Shown here one piece after another: positions 23,469 through 31,223 of a DNA stretch of 31,834 bases. The translations under genes were made by a program, and so were the position numbers. The stretch covers positions 1-31,834 of the forward strand of contig CAZVTK010000041.1 in the NCBI GenBank assembly GCA_964629765.1, read 5' to 3'. Below the pieces are notes generated by a model. It was not told the origin of the DNA and made no database searches. It saw only the letters and a program-made list of their open reading frames with translations. Numbering within the stretch: position 1 is the first letter of the stretch; every line of letters begins with the position of its first letter. This stretch comes from RCIO01 sp964629765 (GTDB lineage: Bacteria; Pseudomonadota; Alphaproteobacteria; Rhizobiales; Rhizobiaceae).

Positions 23469-25127
23469 TCACTTCGTTTCCGAAGGCAGCCGGTCTGGCG
23501 CCGCAGGGCGATGTCGTTTTACCTCCGCATACGTGTAGACTGCCGCCCGCATCAGGCCGACGAATAGGGCTTCCAGTTCTAAATGGTCGTCTTCAGGCAG
23601 CATCTCATGCACAGCGCCGCGCAGGCGTTGGGCCGTTACGAGATCGGCCAGCAATTCGCCCTGCTCTGTGCCTCGCAGGGCGGCCACGTCGCGTTTGAAC
23701 AACGCCCAGTCTGTCTTGTAGCGACCGTTGCGCGCTAAGTCGGTAACATCGCTGCGGGCAAGCGAGCGGGCGATCTCGGGCCCCCACAGGGACTTGAAGC
23801 CATCATAGATCTGCTCGCCTTTGGCTCCCAACGTTCTGGTCAGATGTTCGACAACGATCGCCATGCCCTGAATGTCGCTGCGCATGCCTTGTGACGCAAA
23901 CTCGTTGCCGCGCAGGTCGTGTTCCTCGAATGACCGAAGCCGCCAGAAAAAAGCTTCCAGCCCATTTGTCGCCAGGAACGATACGAAACCATCGATCTCC
24001 TGCTCGGTGACCCTGGGCGCATGGTCGGGAAGAGAACGCATGATGCCCTTCAAGGTCAGCCGTGCGCGTTCCTGCTCGTCCTCGGCCCAATCCGGCCAAA
24101 TCACGTCGAAGATTGGCTTAAACCAGCCGCCGACATTGCCGACGCGGACTTTCAGTTGGCTGAAGGTGGTTCCGTCGAAATATCGGGCAAGAATCACCGC
24201 GCCTGAGAGCGTATCCTTGTATGCGGATGCGACAAGCGGCCGACCAAGCCTGTTCCACGCGGACCAGTATTCGGCCAAGAAGCGCATTGCGGCGACCAAG
24301 GCATCACCGTCGATCCTGAAGCGACACCACGCCTCTGCGGCAAGCTCGCGGCTGCGGGTTTCATAGTGTTCCAATTGCTCGTCGCTTAGGCGGAAACGTC
24401 TTCTGCCGTCCTCCACCTTGATTGCTGAGAGCACCCGAAGCCGCTCTTCCGAGAACCACACGATGGCATCGAGGGCCGCTTCATGCCGTGTGAAGTCCCG
24501 TCGCGCGTGGACCGGCATCAGGTTGAAGGAATAGGACGCCTTCGGCGGCATGCAGCCGCCTTTCATCGCTTCCTCCGCCTCCCGGAAAACTGCCTCATCC
24601 GAGAGATTAAGCGGAATGTGTATACCGGCATCGGCAATCTCTGCCGCGAGCAGGATCTGCCAGCCCGAATAGTAGTCGCTAACGTTTACGTCGTCATACA
24701 GGGTTTCATAAACATCATTGCTGACATCGACGCGCCGTTCAAGCCACCGCTGAAACGGCAAGGTATGCGGGTATTCGATGAAAGGGGCGAACTTGGGCGC
24801 CGGTTCGTCCAGCGGGTGGGTGGAGAGCTCGTAGACATGTGGACGCTGCCAGCGGTGTAACGCATCATCGAGTTCAATCGCCGTTTCCCAAGCCGCACCA
24901 TCCGGCTCAACCGGCAGCTTCATCTGGCAGGGAATGTGTTCGTGCGTCTCTTTCCAAATTCGACGCGCGATGGTGTCCGGCCAGCGCAGCCGGATGCGCG
25001 GCTTGAGAACTCCCAGCGCGTCCCAGGCTTCGAGAAGGTGATCCCCGACGTGGCCGCCCCGCATCAATCCCAATGCGGAGACGGCTCGTGCGAACTCATT
25101 CACCCGCATATATCGCCGGAACTCCAT
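23469..25127 (-). CDS. 552-residue protein of unknown function downstream of HigBA
   Basis: Start ATG 25127 (MEFRRYMRVNEFARAVSALG) is preferred; a longer frame to 25268 would overlap higA by 95 nt with Arg-rich filler. The protein is soluble, without signal peptide, membrane segment or recognised catalytic motif. It is rich in Trp and in acidic/basic helical stretches (SDYYSGWQILLAAEIADAGI; AFFWRLRSFEEHDLRGNEF). It lies 46 nt after higA on the same strand, probably in the same operon, and next to a Gabija system, so a defence or stress role is plausible but unproven. The last codons overlap one further hairpin (23472-23485). Confidence 0.75.
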   Translation of the reverse strand: MEFRRYMRVNEFARAVSALGLMRGGHVGDHLLEAWDALGVLKPRIRLRWPDTIARRIWKETHEHIPCQMKLPVEPDGAAWETAIELDDALHRWQRPHVYELSTHPLDEPAPKFAPFIEYPHTLPFQRWLERRVDVSNDVYETLYDDVNVSDYYSGWQILLAAEIADAGIHIPLNLSDEAVFREAEEAMKGGCMPPKASYSFNLMPVHARRDFTRHEAALDAIVWFSEERLRVLSAIKVEDGRRRFRLSDEQLEHYETRSRELAAEAWCRFRIDGDALVAAMRFLAEYWSAWNRLGRPLVASAYKDTLSGAVILARYFDGTTFSQLKVRVGNVGGWFKPIFDVIWPDWAEDEQERARLTLKGIMRSLPDHAPRVTEQEIDGFVSFLATNGLEAFFWRLRSFEEHDLRGNEFASQGMRSDIQGMAIVVEHLTRTLGAKGEQIYDGFKSLWGPEIARSLARSDVTDLARNGRYKTDWALFKRDVAALRGTEQGELLADLVTAQRLRGAVHEMLPEDDHLELEALFVGLMRAAVYTYAEVKRHRPAAPDRLPSETK

Positions 25128-25173
25128 TGTCCGGACTCTTGAGTTGCGATCCCCGTTCACTTGCGTCGGTAAG

Positions 25174-25509
25174 CTACGCCAGCGCCGGGCTCGGGTCGCC
25201 GGAATTGCCGCCCGCATAACGGGCAACCTTGATTTCCCCGGAGCGCCTGCGCGCCTGGGCGATGTCAAAGCTGTTCTGCATCCGCATCAGCGTATCCATC
25301 GACACGCCAAACGCCTTTTCGATGCGAAGGGCCATTTCCGGGGAAAGGGCGGCGCGTTCGTTCAGCAGTGCGGATAGCGCAGGACGCGTGACGCCCAGCG
25401 CCTTGGCTGCGTCCGTTACCGATAGGTCCAGCGGCGCGATGATCTCGTACTTCACGAACCCGCCGGGATGGGACGGGTTCTTCATGCGGATACCAATATT
25501 CGTGCTCAT
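25174..25509 (-). CDS. higA: HigA-type antitoxin (XRE helix-turn-helix)
   Basis: 111 residues. The N-terminal motif NPSHPGGFVKYEIIAPLDLS is typical of HigA/VapI antitoxins. The helix-turn-helix VTDAAKALGVTRPALSALLN (about 31-50) and the following RAALSPEMALRIEKAFGVS (52-70) complete the XRE domain. It neutralises HigB and represses its own operon. It follows higB by 9 nt with AGGAGGT across the higB stop, the toxin-first order characteristic of higBA. Confidence 0.93.
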   Translation of the reverse strand: MSTNIGIRMKNPSHPGGFVKYEIIAPLDLSVTDAAKALGVTRPALSALLNERAALSPEMALRIEKAFGVSMDTLMRMQNSFDIAQARRRSGEIKVARYAGGNSGDPSPALA

Positions 25510-25518
25510 ACCTACCTC

Positions 25519-25809
25519 CTAATGGTAGTCCTCGTAATCGAGGTCGATGATCTCAATCTCGTTCTGGTCGATTTGGAACGTCAGCCGCCAGTTCTTGGTG
25601 ACAAAAAGGCTCCAGGTGCCCTTGCGGTCGCCGGTCAGCCTGTGGGCTTTCCAGCTTGGCACGGTGCGAAGCTCGTCCTCGCGCTCCATGTCCTGGAGGA
25701 ACGAGATCATGCGACGCAGCTTCTCTGCTACTGCCGCCTGAATCCCGCTCGCGTCATCATCCTCGACAAGACGCCGAAGCCCCTTATGCAGGACGTTCCG
25801 AATCCTCAT
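25519..25809 (-). CDS. higB: HigB-type toxin (RelE superfamily mRNA interferase)
   Basis: 96 residues. Start MRIRNVLHKGLRRLVEDDDA and the block SGIQAAVAEKLRRMISFLQD match HigB. The core TWSLFVTKNWRLTFQIDQ and tail EIEIIDLDYEDYH are the expected RelE-fold strands and C-terminal acidic/His/Tyr residues. HigB cleaves mRNA on the ribosome. Toxin and antitoxin are both intact. The start codon lies where transcription from the upstream promoter should begin, so the mRNA may be leaderless. Confidence 0.93.
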   Translation of the reverse strand: MRIRNVLHKGLRRLVEDDDASGIQAAVAEKLRRMISFLQDMEREDELRTVPSWKAHRLTGDRKGTWSLFVTKNWRLTFQIDQNEIEIIDLDYEDYH

Positions 25810-25844
25810 ATGATAAGCATATAATGCGAATCGTATTGTGTCAA
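25808..25844 (-). promoter_or_regulatory. higBA promoter and operator
   Basis: On the minus strand TTGACA (25844-25839), 17 nt, TATGCT (25821-25816). The palindrome ATATG-ATAAG-CATAT (25808-25822) overlaps the -10 and the higB start codon, and GCAT-ATA-ATGC lies just upstream (25817-25827). This is the expected place for HigA autorepression. The predicted transcript start falls at about the A of the ATG. Confidence 0.65.
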
Positions 25845-25886
25845 GTTACACTTTACGAAGCTTGCGCTCAATCGCTTTGGGTCGGC

Positions 25887-27599
25887 TCAGCTTGGCTTCT
25901 TGAAGCCAATCTTCAGCAACCGAGGCTCAAGGTCGCTCAAAGCATTCTCAGGAACGGCCAGGACGAAAAGGTTCCGCGCCCTCGTTACCGCGACATATCC
26001 GATCCGGCCGAGCTCTGTATTCGTTCCATTCAGAAGTCCGTCAACGTGCTCCTTGCTGGCGACGTACATCACGCCATCCAGGCTTTCCCCCTTCACCTTA
26101 TGCACCGTCGATACGCGAAACTGGATTGCAGCTGGCTGGGCGAGATCGGGCGATTGGATCAATGGCTGATGGAGTAGGTCCCGTTTCGCGAGTTTATTCC
26201 CCAAATTATCACCGGGCTTAAGTCCAAACTTGGATTCCAATGATGCAACAAATGCCTTGGCACGCTTGACCAACTCAGGATGCCATTGTGTGTCTGCAAC
26301 GAGAATCCCCGACGGAAGGCCCGCATCCGGTTCACGAACAAAGCCCCAGATCGCTCTTCGCAATGCTCGCAGTTCTGAATCGCCGGTGGGGCGTGCCAAC
26401 TTTGAAACGAGGTCGCGATGATCGTCGGCGAGCAAGCCGACAAGACCAACACATGCATTTTTGTAAGCATCATCAAATCGCTTGAGCTTGTCACGGAAGA
26501 TTGCGGCATCCGCGAAGGCCCTCACAACACCAACTCCTTGACCGTCGTCTGCGCCGCTCCACTGACTAGCCCATTCGGATGAGCGGCAAACGACGACGCC
26601 CGCATGTTGCGGGATACCCGCTGTTTGCAGCATGCTAGCAAACGTTGTGAGAGCCTTATCCTTCTCCGACTTCTTGAATGGTAGATAGAAAGCGCCGCTT
26701 AGCGTCTTCGGCGGGGCGCGATCGGCAGTGTCATTGCGACCGGATAGCCTGTTTGCGATTTCAACAATTTCAGGCACTGAGCGGTAGTTTACCGTCAGCT
26801 GCTTGTCTGTGACTCCGGCCTGCTTTCCGTAGCTCGACAGGAACACGCCGTTCGCACCAGAGAACTCATAAATTCCCTGATGGGAATCGCCAATCAGCGA
26901 AAGCCTTGTTCCGGCGGAAACCATAAGCCGGAGGATGGCCTCGTGTTCTGGGCTGATATCTTGGGCTTCGTCGACGAGAACATGAGGATAGCGTCGAGCA
27001 AGCGCACGCAGCACAAAATTTTCTTCTTTGAGAACTCTAAGCGCCCAGTATCGCGCCGAGGCGTGCGAATACGCGCCGACCGCCCCTAATTTTGAAAGCG
27101 CTTTCGTGGCCTCTGCTTCAGCCACCTGTTTGGGAGCGTTACGTCCAACTTTGAAAATAAATAACCCGTTCTCAACGGAGATGTTCATGTCCGTTGTCGG
27201 CTGCGGCTTCGCGCCGTCCCAGACGTTGAAGTTCTTCAGAAATGGCTCGCGGCCTTCAACGAGAAATGGCGTGCGTTTGCAGCCCATAATACGGTGACCA
27301 TGCGGGCGAAGCACATTCGTTGTGATGAAGCCATCCACCGTGTCAATTTCTACCCCATAGGAACGCAAGTCTGAGTTCGAGCGGAGCAGCGCTAAATAGT
27401 CCTTCCGAAACGTGTCAACGGCCACGTTTGAGAACGATAGGAGCGCGACAATTCCGTGTCTGTCCTCCAGACGCCGACGTATCTCGGCAAGTCGGTGGAC
27501 AGCGGTCTTGGTCTTTCCGCTGCCTGCACATGCGGTCACGGCGAGCGGCTCCAAAGGCAGCTCCACCACAGACTTTTGCTGATCCGAGAGCGCAATCAT
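25887..27599 (-). CDS. gajB: GajB, UvrD-like helicase of a Gabija system
   Basis: 570 residues from ATG 27599, which overlaps the gajA stop (ATGA); a TTG 9 nt further up is the alternative. Superfamily 1 helicase motifs: Q motif LSDQQ, Walker A ACAGSGKT (23-30), motif II VDEAQD (209-214), motif III GDSHQGIYEFSGA (237-249), motif IV NYRS (271-274), and C-terminal VSTVHKVKGESLDGV and GYVAVTRARNLFVLA. In Gabija, GajB works with GajA; it is thought to sense DNA ends or terminal nucleotides and activate the nuclease during phage infection. A longer middle than the Bacillus protein is within family range. Translational coupling to gajA supports the assignment. Confidence 0.93.
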   Translation of the reverse strand: MIALSDQQKSVVELPLEPLAVTACAGSGKTKTAVHRLAEIRRRLEDRHGIVALLSFSNVAVDTFRKDYLALLRSNSDLRSYGVEIDTVDGFITTNVLRPHGHRIMGCKRTPFLVEGREPFLKNFNVWDGAKPQPTTDMNISVENGLFIFKVGRNAPKQVAEAEATKALSKLGAVGAYSHASARYWALRVLKEENFVLRALARRYPHVLVDEAQDISPEHEAILRLMVSAGTRLSLIGDSHQGIYEFSGANGVFLSSYGKQAGVTDKQLTVNYRSVPEIVEIANRLSGRNDTADRAPPKTLSGAFYLPFKKSEKDKALTTFASMLQTAGIPQHAGVVVCRSSEWASQWSGADDGQGVGVVRAFADAAIFRDKLKRFDDAYKNACVGLVGLLADDHRDLVSKLARPTGDSELRALRRAIWGFVREPDAGLPSGILVADTQWHPELVKRAKAFVASLESKFGLKPGDNLGNKLAKRDLLHQPLIQSPDLAQPAAIQFRVSTVHKVKGESLDGVMYVASKEHVDGLLNGTNTELGRIGYVAVTRARNLFVLAVPENALSDLEPRLLKIGFKKPS

Positions 27600-29356
27600 T
27601 TCTGGCAAGCGTGTTTGACCGCGTTTTGAATATAAGCGGGCACGGCCACGTCCAACCCATCGTCAAGAATCCTTGCCGCGAGTGCCTGCGCAAATTTGCC
27701 CTTCTGCACATTGTTGTCTTTGCGCTCAAACATACCTTTGAAGAGTGCCATCGCTTTCGCTTGATCGTCCGGCGCGGCGTTAACCACGACCTCTAGGTCT
27801 TTGCCGATACCGGGATGGATGTCCTTCAACGCCATGAGCATTGCCTTCCGGTTCTGCTCAACAAGCGCAAAGTCGTATTCGAACGTTTTCTTGCCAAAGA
27901 ACACTTTCACATGGTCGTCTTCACGTCCTTGCATAGAGGCCGTGTTCGCCGAGACGTTGATCGCTTCATTGGAGGTTGGATAATGGGCTTCCAGCTTCCC
28001 ATCAGCGCCAGCCTTTTGGGGGTCAGCATCCGTGATCACCGACACGGGAATCTTGATGGCATCCTTTCCGAACAGCGGCATGAACGAGTCGAAATTCAAA
28101 CCTTCGACGCTGATGAGGCTCACGCCGTGATTTCTGAGATCAAACCCAACCTTCGACGCCAGCAGGTTAACCATCAACAACTCGGCCGCCCCTTCCACGA
28201 AAATCACTCTCCGTGCGAAGAAAATCTCTGCACGCGTCACGTCGAGATACCTCTTCAGCTTCTCCCGCTTTCCCTTCTCGAATTTCACTGTCCGGGGGTG
28301 AAAAACCTCGATCTTTGCACCGGTATCGACCAGGCAAACAATCGAATTCAGATCAGCGATGCTGGCGAAATTTGGAGAGTGGCTGGTAACAAAGACCTGT
28401 ACTGGCTTCTCGCCAACTGCGCTCTCGATGCTTGAGAGATAGCGTAGCAGCACTGCTTGAAGCTGAGGATGAAGATGAGCTTCGGGCTCTTCAACGATAA
28501 GGCTGCGAAAACCGGCGTCAGCGTTCTTTGCTAGCTCGCTCAGCACAACTGCCATGAAAATAAGATTGTTGTAACCCAGCCCGTTACGCTCAATCTCAAA
28601 AGCGTCCACAAGGAGCGATAGGCGTGCTGCCAGTTTGGTAAAGTCGCTGCCTGCGAGCTCCACATGCAGCACCTGAGCAAGCTCGGCTCCGAGCATTGTC
28701 TTGTGCCGACCGGTGATGGCGTCTTGGGTATCAACGATAGGCTTCAACGTCTTCAGCTTGGCGTCAAGTTGGCTCAATTCTGTCGCGATTGCCGTCTTCC
28801 CGGCGTCGTCTGACAGGAGGTGCAAAAGCCTAGAGAGCTGGCTGTTTCGGCTGGGACGCAATCCCTGTTCTGCGTCGCGCAGCGGTTGAAGGTACACGCT
28901 TCGCAAGTTTTCCAACATCGTTGACGTGACCATGACGTCTTGATGATCGCCACACCATTTCCTGACCCTCAGCCTGCCAGCCTTGTCTGGATCGCCATAC
29001 GCAACACCAAGGACTGCTTCCAATTTTCCGTTTGTGTCGGGTCGCAGCGCATGTAGGAAATCCGCCTCATCATCCGTGGTGAGATCACGGAACACGTACT
29101 CGAAGACGATCTCCCCGCTGGCTGCCCCACCTTTTGGGGAATGCACGTCTTCACGGGTAAATCTTGGATATGGGTCGTCCACACCGGCCAAAAGCGCACG
29201 CAGGGCATCAACTACTGCGGTCTTCCCGATGTTGTTTGGTCCGACGATAATGTTCAAGCCCGGTTGAAAGCTCAAAACAGCGTTCTGCAAGCGCCGAAAA
29301 TTTGTGATGGATAAATTTGCGAGATACACCGACGTTCCCCCGATCGCCCTTCGCAT
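27596..29356 (-). CDS. gajA: GajA, OLD-family ATPase/TOPRIM endonuclease of a Gabija system
   Basis: 586 residues. The N-terminal ABC-type ATPase domain begins YLANLSITNFRRLQNAVLSF; Walker A is GPNNIGKT (39-46), a signature-like GLGYNNLI (259-266), Walker B LIVEEPEAHLHP (286-297) and H-loop SHSP (325-328). The C-terminal TOPRIM nuclease has E388 in FVEGAAE and D443/D445 in VITDADP. GajA cuts phage DNA when nucleotide levels fall and forms a large complex with GajB. The order gajA-gajB, the overlap and the lengths fit the described system. A GTG at 29329, just before the conserved YLANL start, is an equally good or better start than ATG 29356. Both domains look active. Confidence 0.94.
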   Translation of the reverse strand: MRRAIGGTSVYLANLSITNFRRLQNAVLSFQPGLNIIVGPNNIGKTAVVDALRALLAGVDDPYPRFTREDVHSPKGGAASGEIVFEYVFRDLTTDDEADFLHALRPDTNGKLEAVLGVAYGDPDKAGRLRVRKWCGDHQDVMVTSTMLENLRSVYLQPLRDAEQGLRPSRNSQLSRLLHLLSDDAGKTAIATELSQLDAKLKTLKPIVDTQDAITGRHKTMLGAELAQVLHVELAGSDFTKLAARLSLLVDAFEIERNGLGYNNLIFMAVVLSELAKNADAGFRSLIVEEPEAHLHPQLQAVLLRYLSSIESAVGEKPVQVFVTSHSPNFASIADLNSIVCLVDTGAKIEVFHPRTVKFEKGKREKLKRYLDVTRAEIFFARRVIFVEGAAELLMVNLLASKVGFDLRNHGVSLISVEGLNFDSFMPLFGKDAIKIPVSVITDADPQKAGADGKLEAHYPTSNEAINVSANTASMQGREDDHVKVFFGKKTFEYDFALVEQNRKAMLMALKDIHPGIGKDLEVVVNAAPDDQAKAMALFKGMFERKDNNVQKGKFAQALAARILDDGLDVAVPAYIQNAVKHACQK

Positions 29357-29505
29357 AGTAACGAAGTTTGCACCTCGCTAACTTGCCGTGGGAGCATCCA
29401 CTTTCAAAGGGCGAAAATGACGGTTACAGCTGTGATTTGCATAATTACAGTCCTGCCGAATGACGCGGTTGCCTTGGCATCGCCATAAGCTCTACGCTTC
29501 GAGAC
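29357..29505. promoter_or_regulatory. divergent promoter region between gajA and the 424-residue gene
   Basis: 149 nt, moderately AT-rich. An inverted repeat CTTCG/CGAAG (29348-29365) surrounds the gajA ATG. No convincing -35/-10 pair could be fixed for either gene. The shared intergenic region means the two transcripts could be jointly controlled. Confidence 0.4.
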
Positions 29506-30780
29506 ATGTCCTCAGACCACCTTCTCGAAGCAATCTGCGCTTCCTATATCAAGAGCTCAGCAGTAGAGTCGTTCAACGGGTTGGTTGCCGCCACGTTGTT
29601 GCGGATGGATGGCGATCAGAACCGCCTCCGCTCAAACCTAGCAGAGCTCGTGTCTGAGGGCCGCATATCCTGCGTCTTTTCACGCAATGACGCCAATATG
29701 CACATTAAACGGTTCCCTGAACCGCCGCCCGGGAACCAGCTGCCACTTCTCGAAACTGAGGAGCTTGACCAGTTCACGCTGTACCCGTCGGCCGCCGAGA
29801 TTGATCAGCGTGTCGATGTCTCCCAGTGGAATGACCGGCCCTTCACCAAGGCTTTGGTGCGAGGCGAAGCTCAACTGGCGTTCCGGGCATTCGAAATGGC
29901 TGCCCTTGAGCGCTACAGCAACGACCCGAGGTATCTCGTCCACTTCAATGATTACATGGGTCGGATGTCAATTCGTGACGAATCGTTTCAGGATCAGACG
30001 TTCCCCGAGCGCGACAAAGTCTCGCTGCAGACATTCGGCTTGGGCCTTCGGGACAAGCTCGTTCCCCACCTCATCGTCTACCTCCGCTATCTCACGGGTC
30101 TTTCGCCCGAGCATCAGCAATATTGGATGAGCTATCTTGTTCCAGACGGCGTGCAGATGTGCCGGCAGTATTTTCAATCAAGCGTGCTCGGCGAATTTTG
30201 GGAAAATAGATCCATACGCTATGCGATCGTCGAAGAAATGAAACTTATCAACCAGATGTCCGAGGCTGTCTGGGGCACCGCGCTCTTTCGCGCACTCCCA
30301 ATTGACGATGTGCCAATCGGATTGACCACGTTTCTACGGCCTACGAGCGAGAATTATGATCGCTTTGTCATGGCGCTCGACAAGCTATTGTCGGACAGCA
30401 TCAATCTCAAGTTCTTTGACGGAAAGCTACCCTTAGAAACTGAGGTTGCACGGGCCGATGGCAAAATCGAAATTCAAAAGAAGGGATCGCTGACGCTTTT
30501 GGAAGAATGGCTGCTCGCCGAAATCGTCTGGGCCGACGAAAAGGCGTTTCGAGAGGTAATTGTCGCACCGCTGCGGAAGGTACGAAAAGAGCGCCAGGGT
30601 CCGGCCCACACGTTCAGTCGCGACCGGTTTTCAGCCGAATACTACGAGACGCGCCGATCGCTTCTTTGGTCCGTATTTAACAGCCTGTCCAACATCCGTC
30701 ATACCTTTGGAAAGCATCCAGCTGCGGCGTCTATTAAGTCGCAAGAGTGGCTGGATAAGGAGCAGATCGACGTTTTCTAA
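29506..30780 (+). CDS. 424-residue protein of unknown function with HEPN-like Rx4H motif, divergent from Gabija
   Basis: No named family is recognised. The N-terminus (1-55) is helical and wHTH-like (AVESFNGLVAATLLRM, NRLRSNLAELVSEGRI). A middle domain (about 100-280) follows. The C-terminal 100 residues are helical and contain KVRKERQGPAH, in which R363-x4-H368 fits the R-x4-6-H active-site pattern of HEPN RNases, followed by NSLSNIRHTFGKHP. If real, the protein could be an RNase effector with an N-terminal nucleic-acid sensor. There is no signal peptide or membrane segment. It faces away from gajA with 149 nt between them. Ribosome site weak. Confidence 0.75.
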   Translation: MSSDHLLEAICASYIKSSAVESFNGLVAATLLRMDGDQNRLRSNLAELVSEGRISCVFSRNDANMHIKRFPEPPPGNQLPLLETEELDQFTLYPSAAEIDQRVDVSQWNDRPFTKALVRGEAQLAFRAFEMAALERYSNDPRYLVHFNDYMGRMSIRDESFQDQTFPERDKVSLQTFGLGLRDKLVPHLIVYLRYLTGLSPEHQQYWMSYLVPDGVQMCRQYFQSSVLGEFWENRSIRYAIVEEMKLINQMSEAVWGTALFRALPIDDVPIGLTTFLRPTSENYDRFVMALDKLLSDSINLKFFDGKLPLETEVARADGKIEIQKKGSLTLLEEWLLAEIVWADEKAFREVIVAPLRKVRKERQGPAHTFSRDRFSAEYYETRRSLLWSVFNSLSNIRHTFGKHPAAASIKSQEWLDKEQIDVF

Positions 30781-30799
30781 AGCGAGAGCCCGCTACTTT

Positions 30800-31135
30800 G
30801 CCACATTGGAACGCCTTCCCGCGAAGGCGACTGTGGCGTGCTAGGGACCACAAGGGCTTGCGTCACTATTGGTCTTGGCGCGTCGGCTTCGCCGACCGGG
30901 CTGTCTTGAACGGAGCCCGCTGGCGCCGTCTCCACACGTCGGGCGTTCATCCCTCGCGCATACCATCGCATGACAGCCTTCGGCTGACCCATTGCCTTCT
31001 GTCTTGGGGCCTGCGGCCCCCAGGCCGTCAAGGCTGAACCCTACGCTATAGCTCCGGGCGGAAACCGCCGGGCCGTGTAGTCCGCCTCCGCTTTCGCTCC
31101 GTCTCCCGGCCCGCGCCACCCGGTTCCCCTTCGGG
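30800..31135. repeat. second hairpin array, upstream of the ArdC gene
   Basis: The gene-free gap 30781-31223 contains a nested stem GCCAC..CGCCTTC / GAAGGCG..GTGGC (30800-30837). Then triloop hairpins GTCGGC-TTC-GCCGAC (30882-30896), CAGCC-TTC-GGCTG (30974-30986) and GGGGCC-TGC-GGCCCC (31006-31020). Then the palindrome GCTATAGC (31045-31052), GGCGG-AAA-CCGCC (31057-31069) and CCC-TTC-GGG (31127-31135). Spacing and loop size are more uniform than expected by chance. The first stem may also stop transcription of the 424-residue gene. Confidence 0.6.
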
Positions 31136-31223
31136 CGGTTCCCGGCCTGTGACGACCAACCCCCGCTCATTGCCGCTTGGCTAGTCGGTTGCATGCGCAA
31201 CCCACTACCAAAGGAAAAAGGCA

